The notes: generated by a model from the letters alone, not told the origin. DNA of 64,000 nt from Bacteroidota bacterium (GCA_021789975.1 JAJYIT010000010.1:1-64000), one strand, 5' to 3'. Positions 27,018-36,415 are shown, counted from the first letter of the stretch. Numbers and translations: made by a program.

Positions 27018-27602
27018 ATGAACCTTCCGCATTTATACCTTGCATCACGGTCACCCAGACGGAGAGCGATGCTCCAGATGGTCGGGATAGATTTTACGTT
27101 GATAGATGTTGAGGTAGACGAAGACACGCATACCGCAGAAAATCCGCGAGACTACGTAATAACCCTTTCACTCAAAAAAGCGCGCGCGGCGGCTATGAAA
27201 GTCACAAAAGGGATAATAGCGTCCGCGGACACGATTGTCTATCTGGACGGGGAGATCTTGAACAAACCGGTTGATCCGGGTGAAGCCACAAGGATGCTGA
27301 AACGACTCAGCGGCAGGACCCACCAGGTTTTTTCCGGCTTTACGCTCCTTAAGGTACCAGAGAATACAATTTTACAGGATTGCGGAATAACGGATGTGAC
27401 TTTTAGAAATCTGGATGATGAGGAAATAGAAGAATACGTAAAATCCGGGTCGCCCTTTGATAAGGCCGGTGCTTACGGGATCCAGGATGATCTGAGCGCA
27501 CTGTTCGTAGAGCGAATAGATGGGGACTTCTACAATGTTGTTGGACTACCGCTTCCCAAGTTTTATCTTGCACTGAAAAAGTTCGAAACTCGTAAAACGT
27601 GA
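27018..27602 (+). CDS. Maf-like nucleoside triphosphate pyrophosphatase
   Basis: A 194-residue Maf/HAM1-superfamily protein that hydrolyses non-canonical or pyrimidine NTPs to the monophosphate. Motifs are LASRSPRRRAML (8-19), the catalytic Asp in IIASADTIVYLDG (about 74-86), GRTHQVFSGF and KAGAYGIQD. Full length for the family. It stands alone on the plus strand, with the next gene 91 bases downstream. Confidence 0.93.
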   Translation: MNLPHLYLASRSPRRRAMLQMVGIDFTLIDVEVDEDTHTAENPRDYVITLSLKKARAAAMKVTKGIIASADTIVYLDGEILNKPVDPGEATRMLKRLSGRTHQVFSGFTLLKVPENTILQDCGITDVTFRNLDDEEIEEYVKSGSPFDKAGAYGIQDDLSALFVERIDGDFYNVVGLPLPKFYLALKKFETRKT

Positions 27603-27693
27603 CGCAAGGGCAGGCAAACGAAATTGAGTCGATGGATCAGTAGCTTTGGATTCATTCCACGGTTGAATACATGACGTCGGAACCCATCTTAAA

Positions 27694-28647
27694 ATGCTGA
27701 AGAAGCTTCGAGCAAAGCTATTCATATCTCTGGCGATTGCCGCCCTCATAGGCGTGATCTTCTCTCTTTACGCCAACACAGGCCAACTCAAGGAGTCGAT
27801 TGCTACTTTCGATTACGAAGTTCTCCCGCTTGTCCTCTTCCTCTCGCTTGTAAACTATATGATCCGTTTCGTAAGGTGGGAGTATTATCTCAAAGCGCTA
27901 CAGATCAGGATACCGCGCGGGGAGAGTTTCGGGATTTTCATGTCATCCCTTTCGATGTCGGTAACTCCAGGTAAGATGGGCGAGGTGGTCAAATCATATT
28001 TTCTCAAGTCGCTAAGTTCGGTTCCTATCAGTAAGTCTGCACCGATAATAGTGGCCGAAAGGATTACCGACCTTCTTGCCCTGCTGGGCATAGCGATGGT
28101 GGGCGCCTACAGCATCGGGTATGAAAAGAAGATTATATTCATATTCGTAGCGGTATTCGTCGCAGGCATCGCCGTAATTGCCCATCGGGCGACCTCCCAG
28201 CGCATCATTGCGTTGCTCGGAAGGATTTCTTTCCTTTCAAAATGGATGAAACTTATCGAGAACGCTTATGAGAGTTCGCATACGATGTTGACCGGCCGGG
28301 TGCTGTTAGTCTCCCTTCTGCTCGGGCTCTTAGCGTGGTTCTCTGAATGCGTCGGGTTCCTATTCGTCCTCTCAGGCCTCGGCGTACATCTTAAGCTATT
28401 GTCCGCGAGCTTCATCTATTCATTCTCGACCGTGGTAGGTGCAGTCTCATTTTTGCCCGGTGGCCTCGGCGCAACGGAGACATCACTGGCAGGGCTCCTT
28501 CTCCTGGCCAAGATTCCAAAGGCAGCTTCTGTTGCTGCAACATTTATTATCAGAGCATCCACCCTGTGGTTTGCTGTCATAATTGGCGCGGCTGTGTTAT
28601 CTTACATGCAGAGGCGCTATGCGACCGCTCTCAATGGAAACCTCTAG
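27694..28647 (+). CDS. YbhN/UPF0104-type integral membrane protein
   Basis: A 317-residue protein with about eight membrane helices, of the lysylphosphatidylglycerol synthase TM-region superfamily (flippase-like). Diagnostic parts are the early VNYMIRFVRWEYYLKAL segment, SVTPGKMGEVVKSYFLKS, VAERITDLLALLG and FLPGGLGATETSLAGLLLL. It lacks the soluble aminoacyl-transfer domain of MprF, so lipid flipping or an unknown lipid-related role is more likely than lipid aminoacylation. No operon partner is evident. Confidence 0.85.
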   Translation: MLKKLRAKLFISLAIAALIGVIFSLYANTGQLKESIATFDYEVLPLVLFLSLVNYMIRFVRWEYYLKALQIRIPRGESFGIFMSSLSMSVTPGKMGEVVKSYFLKSLSSVPISKSAPIIVAERITDLLALLGIAMVGAYSIGYEKKIIFIFVAVFVAGIAVIAHRATSQRIIALLGRISFLSKWMKLIENAYESSHTMLTGRVLLVSLLLGLLAWFSECVGFLFVLSGLGVHLKLLSASFIYSFSTVVGAVSFLPGGLGATETSLAGLLLLAKIPKAASVAATFIIRASTLWFAVIIGAAVLSYMQRRYATALNGNL

Positions 28648-29025
28648 AGTAGCTAAAAAGCTCTCGTTGGTAAACTAGAGAATTGCTTCTGTCTGAGGGA
28701 AAGGAGACTTCGTTGACGTTTGGTGAATGGCTGACGTTTGCCGGAGTGATGGACACCGTTCCGGGAATACTTGTCCCCACCCGTGGATTTCTGACGGTCG
28801 CTCAGTCAGGGTTGGCTCATGTGCCACAAGGGTAATGATGAGCTGCGGTATAGCTTCTAACCGTGAACGGCTGGAGAGGATTGAAGAAGACCTACGGGAG
28901 ATGGCTCACGCCGGAAGTCAGATGTCGAAGATCAGATGCCATTTGCTGAAGTCCCGAAGGTGCCGCCCGAATGCGCCTAATTATCATTTGACGCAACTCC
29001 ACAAAAGAGAAAAGTACATCGGATA
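28648..29025. other. 378-base interval without a confident gene
   Basis: Contains a short frame from TTG 28713 to about 28834 (LTFGEWLTFAGVMDTVPGIL...) and another across 28840-29025, neither with a start site or recognised domain. A near repeat of TGACGTTTG occurs at 28713 and 28731. Probably spacer or decayed sequence. Confidence 0.4.
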
Positions 29026-29433
29026 ATGGAACGCAAGATTCGCGTGTTGGTAGCAAAGGCAGGTCTGGATGGTCATGATCGCGGCGCGAAAGTGGTTGCA
29101 GCTGCATTGCGAGACGCCGGCATGGAAGTCATTTACACAGGTCTTCGCCAAACCCCCGAAATGATAGTGGGCGCCGCAGTCCAGGAGGATGTAGACGCAA
29201 TTGGAATCAGTCTATTGAGTGGTGCACACATGACTATATTTCCAAAAGTTTTGAGCCTGATGAAAGAAAAGGGGCTTGGTGACGTGCTCCTGTTCGGAGG
29301 CGGCATCATCCCCGATAAGGATATCAATGCCCTGAAAGAGATGGGCGTCGGCGAGCTCTTCACCCCCGGTACCCTGACTTCGGACATAGTGAAATATATC
29401 CACGATTGGATGAATAAACGCCCGATGCGTTAA
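29026..29433 (+). CDS. Cobalamin-binding domain protein (methylmalonyl-CoA mutase C-terminal type)
   Basis: A 135-residue stand-alone B12-binding domain. The motif [11 protein letters not shown] (14-24) contains the D-x-H-x-x-G that supplies the lower axial His ligand; [14 protein letters not shown] and [11 protein letters not shown] are the S-x-L and GG motifs. It equals the small subunit or C-terminal domain of methylmalonyl-CoA or isobutyryl-CoA mutases. The catalytic large subunit is not in this window. It is likely to assemble with a large subunit encoded elsewhere. It starts at the end of a gene-poor gap; no Shine-Dalgarno sequence stands out. Confidence 0.9.
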   Translation: MERKIRVLVAKAGLDGHDRGAKVVAAALRDAGMEVIYTGLRQTPEMIVGAAVQEDVDAIGISLLSGAHMTIFPKVLSLMKEKGLGDVLLFGGGIIPDKDINALKEMGVGELFTPGTLTSDIVKYIHDWMNKRPMR

Positions 29434-29520
29434 GCGACCGCTCTACCACAAGTTCCGGAATACGAGACGCCTCGGACGAAACTGACGGAAAACGTTCTAT
29501 TCACAAATCAGGGAGTAACC

Positions 29521-30576
29521 GTGAAAAACGAAGCGCTTCAGAAGTTAGCCGAGAAACTCAATTCCCTTTCGGTTGATAATTTCTGGGATGTTGGGAAATT
29601 CATCGTCGATAAGATCCTTCCTTATGCGAAGTCCAATAAACTCTCCGAGGAAGAACTTTACAAGCTTCTATCATCGTATCCCGGGTTCAAATTCCAACCT
29701 GTGCTTCTCAAACAATGCCAGATGTACTTCAGCTACTATCCGGATATGAAGAAGCGAAAGCTGCCTGAGAGTTTCTACTTCGAGCTCGCTACGAAAGTCA
29801 CCGATGAGCAGCGCCGTAAGGAATATGAAAGGTCAGCAATCCAAAGCAAATGGACAATCGCTGAGCTGAGAAAAAAGATCCGCGAAGACATGTTGACCGA
29901 ACGCGAGGCCGAACGGAATAAATTCGGGTTCGACCTGCGAAACACAAATATCTGGACATTCGAGGCGCCTGACCCTCGCTTCGGCAAAATAGGCTCCAAG
30001 GGAAGAATCCCCGGACAGGTTGTCGCGAACGCGATCTACCATTACACCGATCCTGGAGCCCTGATCGTCGATCCGTTCGCAGGCGACGGGACCCTCGGAG
30101 ATGTTGTCGGCAAGCTACCCTATTTTGACGACCGCAAATATAAGTTGTACGCACAACACTCGGCCGACGAGCGAATCAGGCAAAACAATATATTTCTGAC
30201 GGGCCTTCCGGAGGAAACAGGTTCGGTCGATTATGTTTTTCTGAATCTACCCGATGATTTCTATACTACTCCTGACGACCTTACCGTCTCCCTTTCGAAT
30301 TTCATGATGAAATTCAAAACTGTCTTCAGGGAGACGAACAGGGTTCTCAAAGTCGGCGGGAAGGCTTCGGTAATCGTCGCGCCTCAGGCCGGAGAAGCCG
30401 GTGTCGCAGATTATCCTTACCAGGTCGGGCACATCTTTGGCGAGGCCAACTTCGCGACCGTCGGTAAGGTTTACCTGCCGGAGCGCAGCGGAAAGAAATT
30501 TACTTATTTCGAAAAGAAGCCGCTGGTCTCTGAGATGGCTGAATTAATCACCTTCCAGAAACCCCAGGTTGAATAG
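29521..30576 (+). CDS. DNA methyltransferase-like protein with altered catalytic motif
   Basis: A 351-residue protein starting at GTG with GGGAG upstream. The N-terminal 140 residues are helical (resembling regulatory or DNA-binding parts of restriction-associated proteins). The C-terminal part is a Rossmann methyltransferase fold with motif I VDPFAGDGTLG (183-193), typical of N4/N6-adenine or RNA-base methylases. Where these have a [DNS]PP[YFW] catalytic motif, this protein reads VFLNLPDDFY (239-248). Upstream, GRIPGQVVANAIYHYT resembles the target-entry region of phage and orphan methylases. It may be an inactive or re-purposed methylase, or act on another substrate. No restriction gene is adjacent. 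Confidence 0.6.
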   Translation: MKNEALQKLAEKLNSLSVDNFWDVGKFIVDKILPYAKSNKLSEEELYKLLSSYPGFKFQPVLLKQCQMYFSYYPDMKKRKLPESFYFELATKVTDEQRRKEYERSAIQSKWTIAELRKKIREDMLTEREAERNKFGFDLRNTNIWTFEAPDPRFGKIGSKGRIPGQVVANAIYHYTDPGALIVDPFAGDGTLGDVVGKLPYFDDRKYKLYAQHSADERIRQNNIFLTGLPEETGSVDYVFLNLPDDFYTTPDDLTVSLSNFMMKFKTVFRETNRVLKVGGKASVIVAPQAGEAGVADYPYQVGHIFGEANFATVGKVYLPERSGKKFTYFEKKPLVSEMAELITFQKPQVE

Positions 30577-30740
30577 GACAAAAGGATCAAACTGTAGTTG
30601 CAGGTTCCGGTGATATGTGGAGAGTTGTGCCCGAAATCCCTTCGGTCCGATTGATCGCCCGACACTTTAGTAAGTGATTCTTCCATACCTTTCGAGATGG
30701 ATTTGGTGCTCTGGGATCGCGCCCCCAGCGTGCGGTATCT

Positions 30741-31403
30741 TTAATTACCTTCTTTTATTGTTTCCTCTATGTCGGCGAAGGGGATCACCCCTTCTCTAAT
30801 CAACTTCATTTTACCTGTCGCAACATCTACTATTGTGGACGGGATAGGAGAACCGAGTTTTCCGTTATCGACGATCAGATCAACCGAATCAAGCACGGTG
30901 CGATTTATCGTATTAATCGAATCGGTGTTGGGCTCACCCGTCAGGTTCGCACTCGTTGATGTTATGGGTATTTTGCATATCGAGAGGAGCTCGCGGCAGA
31001 ACTCGTTACTCGATAGCCTGATGCCCAGCTTTCCGGTTCGGGCGGTGAGTATGGGTGAGACGATCGGCGACGCTTTGAAAACTATCGTCAAGGGACCAGG
31101 CCAAAACTTGTCCATCAATACTTCCGCCACTTCCGGTATGTTCCTGACAAGCGCTTCTATCGCGTCGCGTGTTGGGGTCAAAACCAGGATCGGGTTCGAT
31201 TTGTTTCTCTGTTTAAGTTCGAAAACCTGCTGAATGGCTTTTGCATCCAGAGCGTTTGCTCCGAGCCCGTATACGGTCTCAGTCGGATAAACAACAACTC
31301 CGCCATTCAGTATCACCTGAGCCGCAAGCGCTACACTTTCCTTCCTCTCAGCACTCACTATCTTAGGCATCGCGTCCATCCGACTTCGTGCATCTGCCTC
31401 CAT
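30741..31403 (-). CDS. L-threonylcarbamoyladenylate synthase (Sua5/YrdC family)
   Basis: A 220-residue enzyme making threonylcarbamoyl-AMP from Thr, bicarbonate and ATP for tRNA t6A37. Conserved parts are GGVVVYPTETVYGLGANALD, KQRNKSNPILVL, the KFWPGPLTIVF motif, GKLGIRLSSN and TSANLTGEPNT. It is the short form without the C-terminal Sua5 domain. The true start may be an internal Met (MDAMPKIV or MPKIV), since no ribosome site distinguishes them. It is separated from its upstream neighbour by 270 bases. Confidence 0.93.
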   Translation of the reverse strand: MEADARSRMDAMPKIVSAERKESVALAAQVILNGGVVVYPTETVYGLGANALDAKAIQQVFELKQRNKSNPILVLTPTRDAIEALVRNIPEVAEVLMDKFWPGPLTIVFKASPIVSPILTARTGKLGIRLSSNEFCRELLSICKIPITSTSANLTGEPNTDSINTINRTVLDSVDLIVDNGKLGSPIPSTIVDVATGKMKLIREGVIPFADIEETIKEGN

Positions 31404-31672
31404 GGAGAGTGTCTGTTGAACACCAGAAGGTCCGGGGAAAGGGACGTTGGAAGGTGATAACAGCCTTGTTCATATATGATTTTGAAACAATTCTCTTTGA
31501 CAATTCCGCGTTCCCTGTATCGTATTATCGGTTTTAACGGATTTTATACTTGTAGTCCTCACGGATGTCTTCCTAGAAACTTAGCGGAAAAGGACGCCAT
31601 GATACACTAAGAATTATTGGGGACAAAAAGCTGATCTCCTTTGTTTTCAACGATGATTTCCCTTGCGTGCTT

Positions 31673-32734
31673 TCACGCCTGCCTACCGGTAGGCAGTGCC
31701 TCGGCGGTTACAGTTTTCGGCCGGGTCTCCAGTAACGCAAGTGCCTTTTCAACGATCGTATCAGGCATAATCTTTCTCATACAGTCGAAAGTCCCGGTGG
31801 GGCATGTCCGCCCACCATGGATGGAGCAGGGACGGCAAAGCAGTCCTTCTGTCTCGACTACAATCGACTTCCTGTGATACGGGTAGAAACCAAATTCTTT
31901 CACCGTCGGGCCGAAAATGGCTACTGTCGGGGTATCAAATGCAGACGCGACATGGACAGGAGCGGAGTCGTTTGCAATCAGAAGCGCCGCACGTCTGATT
32001 ATTTCAGCCGAAGACATTATAGATAGTTTACCGATCGCGGAGACGATCTTACCGCCGCTCAAGTTAAAGGCTCCTTCAAATTCCTTATCCTTCGGTCCGC
32101 CAATTACGACAACATATTCAAATCTACCGAGCAATTCATCGGCTACTTCCGCCATTCTCTCAACAAGATAGCGCTTGGTCGGCCACACTGTTCCGGGTGC
32201 AATTACAATATAAGGAGACTTTACTCCGTTCTCATGGAGAAACTTTTCAGCATCGCTCCTTTGGTCATCCGTGACGAAAAGGCGAGGACCTTCACGTTCC
32301 ACCGTAATCCCAAGGGGTCTGAGGAGCGAGAGATTTCTATCTATATCATGAACCCCTAACTTCCACGGGACCACATCGGTGAACACCCTTCTCAACACCG
32401 ACCTATCGAAGCCGACTCTCGTAGCAGCACGTGTTCTCTTAACGAGCAAACAGCTCCTGAGAGATCGATGAGGAGAAAGCACATAATCATAATTCATATT
32501 GTGAAGACTCTTGCCGAGCGACAGAAATGACCGGAGAGAACCATGACTGCCATGCTTATCGTAAACTATTACCCTTGCGATGTCGGGATGAGACTTCAGG
32601 ATTAACGCGGTATCAGGAATCGCAACAAAATCCACTTCGCAATCCGGAAAAGATCTTTTGAGAGCCTGGACAAGAGGAAGTGTAAGGATAACGTCGCCGA
32701 GGAAAGCGGTCTGGATAATGAGCGCATGCTTCAT
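31673..32734 (-). CDS. LPS heptosyltransferase-like (GT9)
   Basis: A 353-residue glycosyltransferase family 9 enzyme related to WaaF/WaaC: FLGDVILTLPLVQALKRSFP (11-30), VIAPGTVWPTKRYL, VIGGPKDKEFE, and LLIANDSAPVHVASAFDTPT plus AIFGPT. It adds heptose (or a related sugar) to lipid-A core. The last residues (EALPTGRQA) are encoded by a palindromic repeat at 31679-31696 and are probably not native. It is the last gene of a three-gene LPS unit with 4-base overlaps (BamB-like, acyltransferase, this). Confidence 0.9.
   Translation of the reverse strand: MKHALIIQTAFLGDVILTLPLVQALKRSFPDCEVDFVAIPDTALILKSHPDIARVIVYDKHGSHGSLRSFLSLGKSLHNMNYDYVLSPHRSLRSCLLVKRTRAATRVGFDRSVLRRVFTDVVPWKLGVHDIDRNLSLLRPLGITVEREGPRLFVTDDQRSDAEKFLHENGVKSPYIVIAPGTVWPTKRYLVERMAEVADELLGRFEYVVVIGGPKDKEFEGAFNLSGGKIVSAIGKLSIMSSAEIIRRAALLIANDSAPVHVASAFDTPTVAIFGPTVKEFGFYPYHRKSIVVETEGLLCRPCSIHGGRTCPTGTFDCMRKIMPDTIVEKALALLETRPKTVTAEALPTGRQA
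31679..31696. repeat. 18-base perfect palindrome inside a coding end
   Basis: CTGCCTACCGGTAGGCAG is self-complementary over 18 bases. It overlaps the last codons of the heptosyltransferase gene, giving the tail LPTGRQA. A related copy is at 26918-26948, and a shorter match (ACCGGTAGGCA, 33166-33176) lies in the acyltransferase gene and may be chance. Confidence 0.75.
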
Positions 32735-33654
32735 CGCCCCTTCACCTCAAGGAGCGCGTCCTCAAACGCGGATATGTGCTTGAAACGCTTGTGGAACCAA
32801 AGCCACATCTCCGGGTATTCCCTGATGTACTTCTCCAACAATGATACATGGCGCTGTGTAAGTTCTCTGACCGACTGTTCTGACTCTACGTCCAGGTCAC
32901 CATAGCCGATTTCGTGGAAACGGAAATCGTAGTTGCCGTCGCCCGCTCTTACGATGAAGCCTGCAATAACGGTCGCGCCTGTCCGGAGTGCGAAAGTCGC
33001 AGGTCCCTGAAAAGTCGGTACGTCTATCCCGAAGAACCTTGCCGTACCACTTTCCTTGGAAGCACTCTGGTCAGCGAGGAGCGCGGCAATCCCGTTAGCA
33101 CGCAGCGTTGAGATGATCTGCCGGATAGAATTTCCCATCGGAATTGTCGAGTTGCCAAGAAGCGACCGGTAGGCATTTGCCAATTTGTCTACTGACTTGT
33201 TATGAAAGGGATGAACTATTATTGCAAGGGATTTTCCGGTGAAGTCACCGAACGACAACGCTGCCAACTCCCAGTTGGAGAAGTGGCCGCTTATCATTAC
33301 GATACCATTGCCCCGTTCAAAGGAAGCCTTCACAACATCCTGTATGTTATCTTTGAATCGAACGATTTTCTTCAGGGTCTCTCTTGTCAGCTTCGGGAAA
33401 TAGAGAAACTCAAAGAAGACTGTTGCGATGTTTACGTACGATCTCGCCAGAATGCCGTCCAGCTCTTCCCAGCTTTTTTCGGGAAAGCAGAGTCTGAGAT
33501 TGGCAAGTGCGACATCCTTGCGTATCGGGATATGCCGATAAAAAAAAGTGCCGAGAGAGCGTGCAAACTTCCTAACTACTTCCAGTGGAAATCGACGAAG
33601 AATTGAGCCGATTACTTTGATCGCTCCGGACTGGAGATGATCAGTGACGCTCAT
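32731..33654 (-). CDS. LpxL/HtrB-type lipid A acyltransferase
   Basis: A 307-residue lysophospholipid-acyltransferase-superfamily protein. The H-x4-D/E motif is seen as ISGHFSNWELAALSF (about 116-130), with NGIAALLADQSASKESG and FFGIDVPTFQGPATFALRTG following. It transfers a secondary acyl chain onto lipid A. A membrane-associated N-terminus is likely. It overlaps both neighbours by 4 bases, linking outer-membrane lipid and LPS-core building. Confidence 0.9.
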   Translation of the reverse strand: MSVTDHLQSGAIKVIGSILRRFPLEVVRKFARSLGTFFYRHIPIRKDVALANLRLCFPEKSWEELDGILARSYVNIATVFFEFLYFPKLTRETLKKIVRFKDNIQDVVKASFERGNGIVMISGHFSNWELAALSFGDFTGKSLAIIVHPFHNKSVDKLANAYRSLLGNSTIPMGNSIRQIISTLRANGIAALLADQSASKESGTARFFGIDVPTFQGPATFALRTGATVIAGFIVRAGDGNYDFRFHEIGYGDLDVESEQSVRELTQRHVSLLEKYIREYPEMWLWFHKRFKHISAFEDALLEVKGR

Positions 33655-34841
33655 CGTATCTTGAAACCAATGACTTTTGAACTTTCAGCACATACAACCA
33701 GGAAGTCCCTGTAAACCGCCGGAGATGTCCGCACACGCCCCCTCAAGTCAATTTTCTGCTCAATCTTTCCATCGAGCTTGTTGACGACGTACAGGTTTTC
33801 ATCGAAACTGCCGAAGATGATCTGGTCCTGCGTTTGGATCGGAGGTGCGACGATTGGACCGTCCGTACTGTCTTTCCAAATGACAGTGCTGTCCACCAAA
33901 TTGACCGCGTAAAAATTTCCATCGTTGCACCCGAAATAGACCATCTTTCCATCCGTAATCGGCATCGACAGAATGTTGTCGCCGCCAAAATAATGGAGCG
34001 CTCCATCGCCCGTCGTATCGACTCTCGTCAGTTGATTCGGCAGCTCGAAGGACAGTTCGCCATTCATCTTTAGCACGACGAGCTTGCCGGCGACCGTCCC
34101 GACGAAGATGAGCGAGTCGCTTATCGACGCAGAACACCATACAGGTGATCCTGCATCGTACTTCCACAATGGTTTTCCATCGGCCGGGCTAATCGCGTAA
34201 ACATAGCCGTTATCACAACCGAGTACACAGATGCTGTCGAAAAGCGCTGGTGAGGTTCTGAAGGGTGCATCATAGTGTTCATGGAAAATCTCTTTACCTG
34301 TTAGAGGGTCGATCCTGTAAATATCACCCCCGAGTGTCGCGAGATAAACAGAGCGATCGAAGGAAGCAGGGGCCGACTCCACATCGGTAATTCGCTTTTC
34401 CCACTTTACCTTACCTGTAGATAGATCATATCCAAGGAGATTGTACTTTGACTGAGAGGATGCAATGACCAACATATCGCCGAACAACAAAGGAGGAGAG
34501 AATATTGCACCGCCGAACATCTTCCCTCCCTCCTCTTTGCCGTTTTCGACATTAAGCGTGACGACATTTCCGTTAAGCGTACCGATGAAAACTCTCCCGC
34601 CTTCAATAATTGGGGAGAAATCACCGAATCCTGCACCGGCATTGAACTCCCAAGCTCTTTGCAGAAGGACGGAAGACTTCTTCACAACCGAATTATGAGA
34701 GGCATCCCGGCCAAACATAGGCCATCCGTTTTGAGATTCCGGCACTTGGGAAAACCTCAGCGCTGAGCAGGATGCGAGCATGAATGCGCTGAGCAGTACC
34801 GCGGCAAGTGTGGGAGAGAACTTGAGTTTTCTATTCTCCAT
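33651..34841 (-). CDS. PQQ-like beta-propeller lipoprotein (BamB-like)
   Basis: A 396-residue protein with a lipoprotein signal (VLLSAFMLASCSAL, Cys about 25). Repeated PQQ blades are visible: VFIGTLNGNVVTLNVENGKE, YNLLGYDLSTGKVKWEK, DIYRIDPLTGKEIFHE, GYVYAISPADGKPLWKYDAG, GNFYAVNLVDSTVIWKDS, ENLYVVNKLDGKIEQ. This is the fold of BamB, which aids outer-membrane protein assembly, and also of PQQ enzymes; no PQQ ligands are recognisable. It heads the LPS unit, which suits an outer-membrane biogenesis role. Confidence 0.82.
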   Translation of the reverse strand: MENRKLKFSPTLAAVLLSAFMLASCSALRFSQVPESQNGWPMFGRDASHNSVVKKSSVLLQRAWEFNAGAGFGDFSPIIEGGRVFIGTLNGNVVTLNVENGKEEGGKMFGGAIFSPPLLFGDMLVIASSQSKYNLLGYDLSTGKVKWEKRITDVESAPASFDRSVYLATLGGDIYRIDPLTGKEIFHEHYDAPFRTSPALFDSICVLGCDNGYVYAISPADGKPLWKYDAGSPVWCSASISDSLIFVGTVAGKLVVLKMNGELSFELPNQLTRVDTTGDGALHYFGGDNILSMPITDGKMVYFGCNDGNFYAVNLVDSTVIWKDSTDGPIVAPPIQTQDQIIFGSFDENLYVVNKLDGKIEQKIDLRGRVRTSPAVYRDFLVVCAESSKVIGFKIR

Positions 34842-34933
34842 CGATCCCTTAATTGGACTTCCTATAGTTCAAAATTTCAACCGCCGTCTCGAATTACCAC
34901 TTGGGTTTGCTCTCTGTCTCAGACATAAGTTAA

Positions 34934-36415
34934 CTATGCAGTTTCAGCTCTGCCAAATAGAGAAGAGGTCAATCCGACAAAAATCGTAACCAGAGATCCG
35001 ATCATCGTATACCAGGTCCAGGCAATATGAGTGAAAAAGAAAATATAGACAAGGATGAGCAATCCTGCAGTAAACCCGATGATGGCGTCCTTCTGCTGTG
35101 GTCGCTTGAAGAGAACACCGAGCAGGAAAGTGCCTAAGAGACCTCCGTAGGTTACGGATGCGATAGAGAGAGCCACAACGATAACCGCCTGGTTAGACCC
35201 GATAAAAATGAAAGCGGTTCCTACAAGGATAACGGTCCATACAAGACTGAAGAGCTTCGACAGCTTCAGGTCTTTACTATCGGTAGTATCCCGGCCGAAG
35301 TACGGCTTGTAGAGATCGATGAGCGTGGAAGAAGCGAGCGAATTAATGGAGCCGCTCAGAGATCCCATCGCGCTTGCAAAAAGACCGGCAACTATTATCC
35401 CGCTGACCCCGCTCGGAAGTTGTTCAACAATGAACTTAGGGAATATCTGATCCCCGTCTTTGAAGGGGTACGCATGGTAAAAGGCGTACAAGACTATGCC
35501 GATCACCATGAAGAACAGGAACTGGATCCCGACGAAAAAGCCGCTGGCGATTACGGCCTTCTGACTACTCTTAAGCGAGTCGGTAGCGAGAAGACGCTGG
35601 ACGATTAGCTGGTCGGTACCGTGCGATGCCATTGAAAGGAATGCCCCACCCAACACACTTGCGATGAAGGTATAGTTGATCGTGAAGAAATGGGCGATGC
35701 CGCCTGAGAAGCCCCAATGTATGAACTGAAATTTATCTTTCGCAAGAGCCATCGACATCACGGTATCCCAGCCGCCTGGGATGCGCGCCAACATTATGTA
35801 CAGTGCTACTGAGGCCCCACCGATATAAATGAACATCTGAATAACATCGGTCCAGATTACGGCTTTTATGCCGCCGGTGTAAGTATAAATGAAGGTGAAA
35901 ATCGTAATAACTATGATCGCGAATGCATATATGTAGATGACGGGATAACCGCTGAAGATCTTGTAGCCCTGGAATATGATGGCAAGTGGAATTGCCGTTG
36001 TAAAGAGTCTGACGCCGGTCGCGAGAGTTCTGGTGACGAGAAATACAACAGAAGCATAATTGCGCGTTCTCTCGCCGAACCTGGTTCTCAAAAGCTCGTA
36101 TGCAGTGACAAGCTCCCCGCGATAGTACGGGGGAAGAAAAAGAATTGCAATCGTTATGCGTCCGAGTATGTAGCCGAGAGCTATCTGGAGGAAATTCAGG
36201 TTTGTCAGATAGGCGAGGCCGGGTATCGAGATGAAGGTTATTGCACTCGTCTCAGTCGCTACGACTGCGAATGAGACCACAAGCCACGGTATCTTTCTTC
36301 CGCCGACGAAGTAATCTTTTGTGCTTGTTTGTTTGCCCCCGGACAGTACTCCGAAAACCGCCACCCCGACAAGATAGACGATGACGATGATGTAATCGAT
36401 TAACTTAAAGCCCAT
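34934..36415 (-). CDS. Sodium:solute symporter (SSS family)
   Basis: A 493-residue transporter with about 13 membrane helices: IIVIVYLVGVAVFGVLSGGK (9-28), DYFVGGRKIPWLVVSFAVVA, TSAITFISIPG, GGIKAVIWTDVIQMFIYIGG and the MASHGTDQLIVQRLLA segment. The family (SglT/PutP-like) imports sugars, amino acids or other solutes with Na+. The GGRK and ETSAITF motifs resemble SglT-type sugar or myo-inositol transporters, but substrate is uncertain. Isolated from neighbours by about 90 and 128 bases. Confidence 0.92.
   Translation of the reverse strand: MGFKLIDYIIVIVYLVGVAVFGVLSGGKQTSTKDYFVGGRKIPWLVVSFAVVATETSAITFISIPGLAYLTNLNFLQIALGYILGRITIAILFLPPYYRGELVTAYELLRTRFGERTRNYASVVFLVTRTLATGVRLFTTAIPLAIIFQGYKIFSGYPVIYIYAFAIIVITIFTFIYTYTGGIKAVIWTDVIQMFIYIGGASVALYIMLARIPGGWDTVMSMALAKDKFQFIHWGFSGGIAHFFTINYTFIASVLGGAFLSMASHGTDQLIVQRLLATDSLKSSQKAVIASGFFVGIQFLFFMVIGIVLYAFYHAYPFKDGDQIFPKFIVEQLPSGVSGIIVAGLFASAMGSLSGSINSLASSTLIDLYKPYFGRDTTDSKDLKLSKLFSLVWTVILVGTAFIFIGSNQAVIVVALSIASVTYGGLLGTFLLGVLFKRPQQKDAIIGFTAGLLILVYIFFFTHIAWTWYTMIGSLVTIFVGLTSSLFGRAETA

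Noticed and set aside
28727..29025. 99-codon frame before the B12-binding gene
   Set aside because: No ribosome site or family match, Arg/Cys-rich composition unlike neighbouring proteins.
31498..31530. TTGACA-N17-TCGTAT on the plus strand
   Set aside because: It points into the 3' end of a minus-strand gene with no plus-strand gene or RNA structure after it; likely chance.
33166..33176. Third copy of the palindromic repeat (ACCGGTAGGCA) in the acyltransferase gene
   Set aside because: Only half of the palindrome is present and the encoded residues (ANAYRSLL) fit the protein; likely chance.
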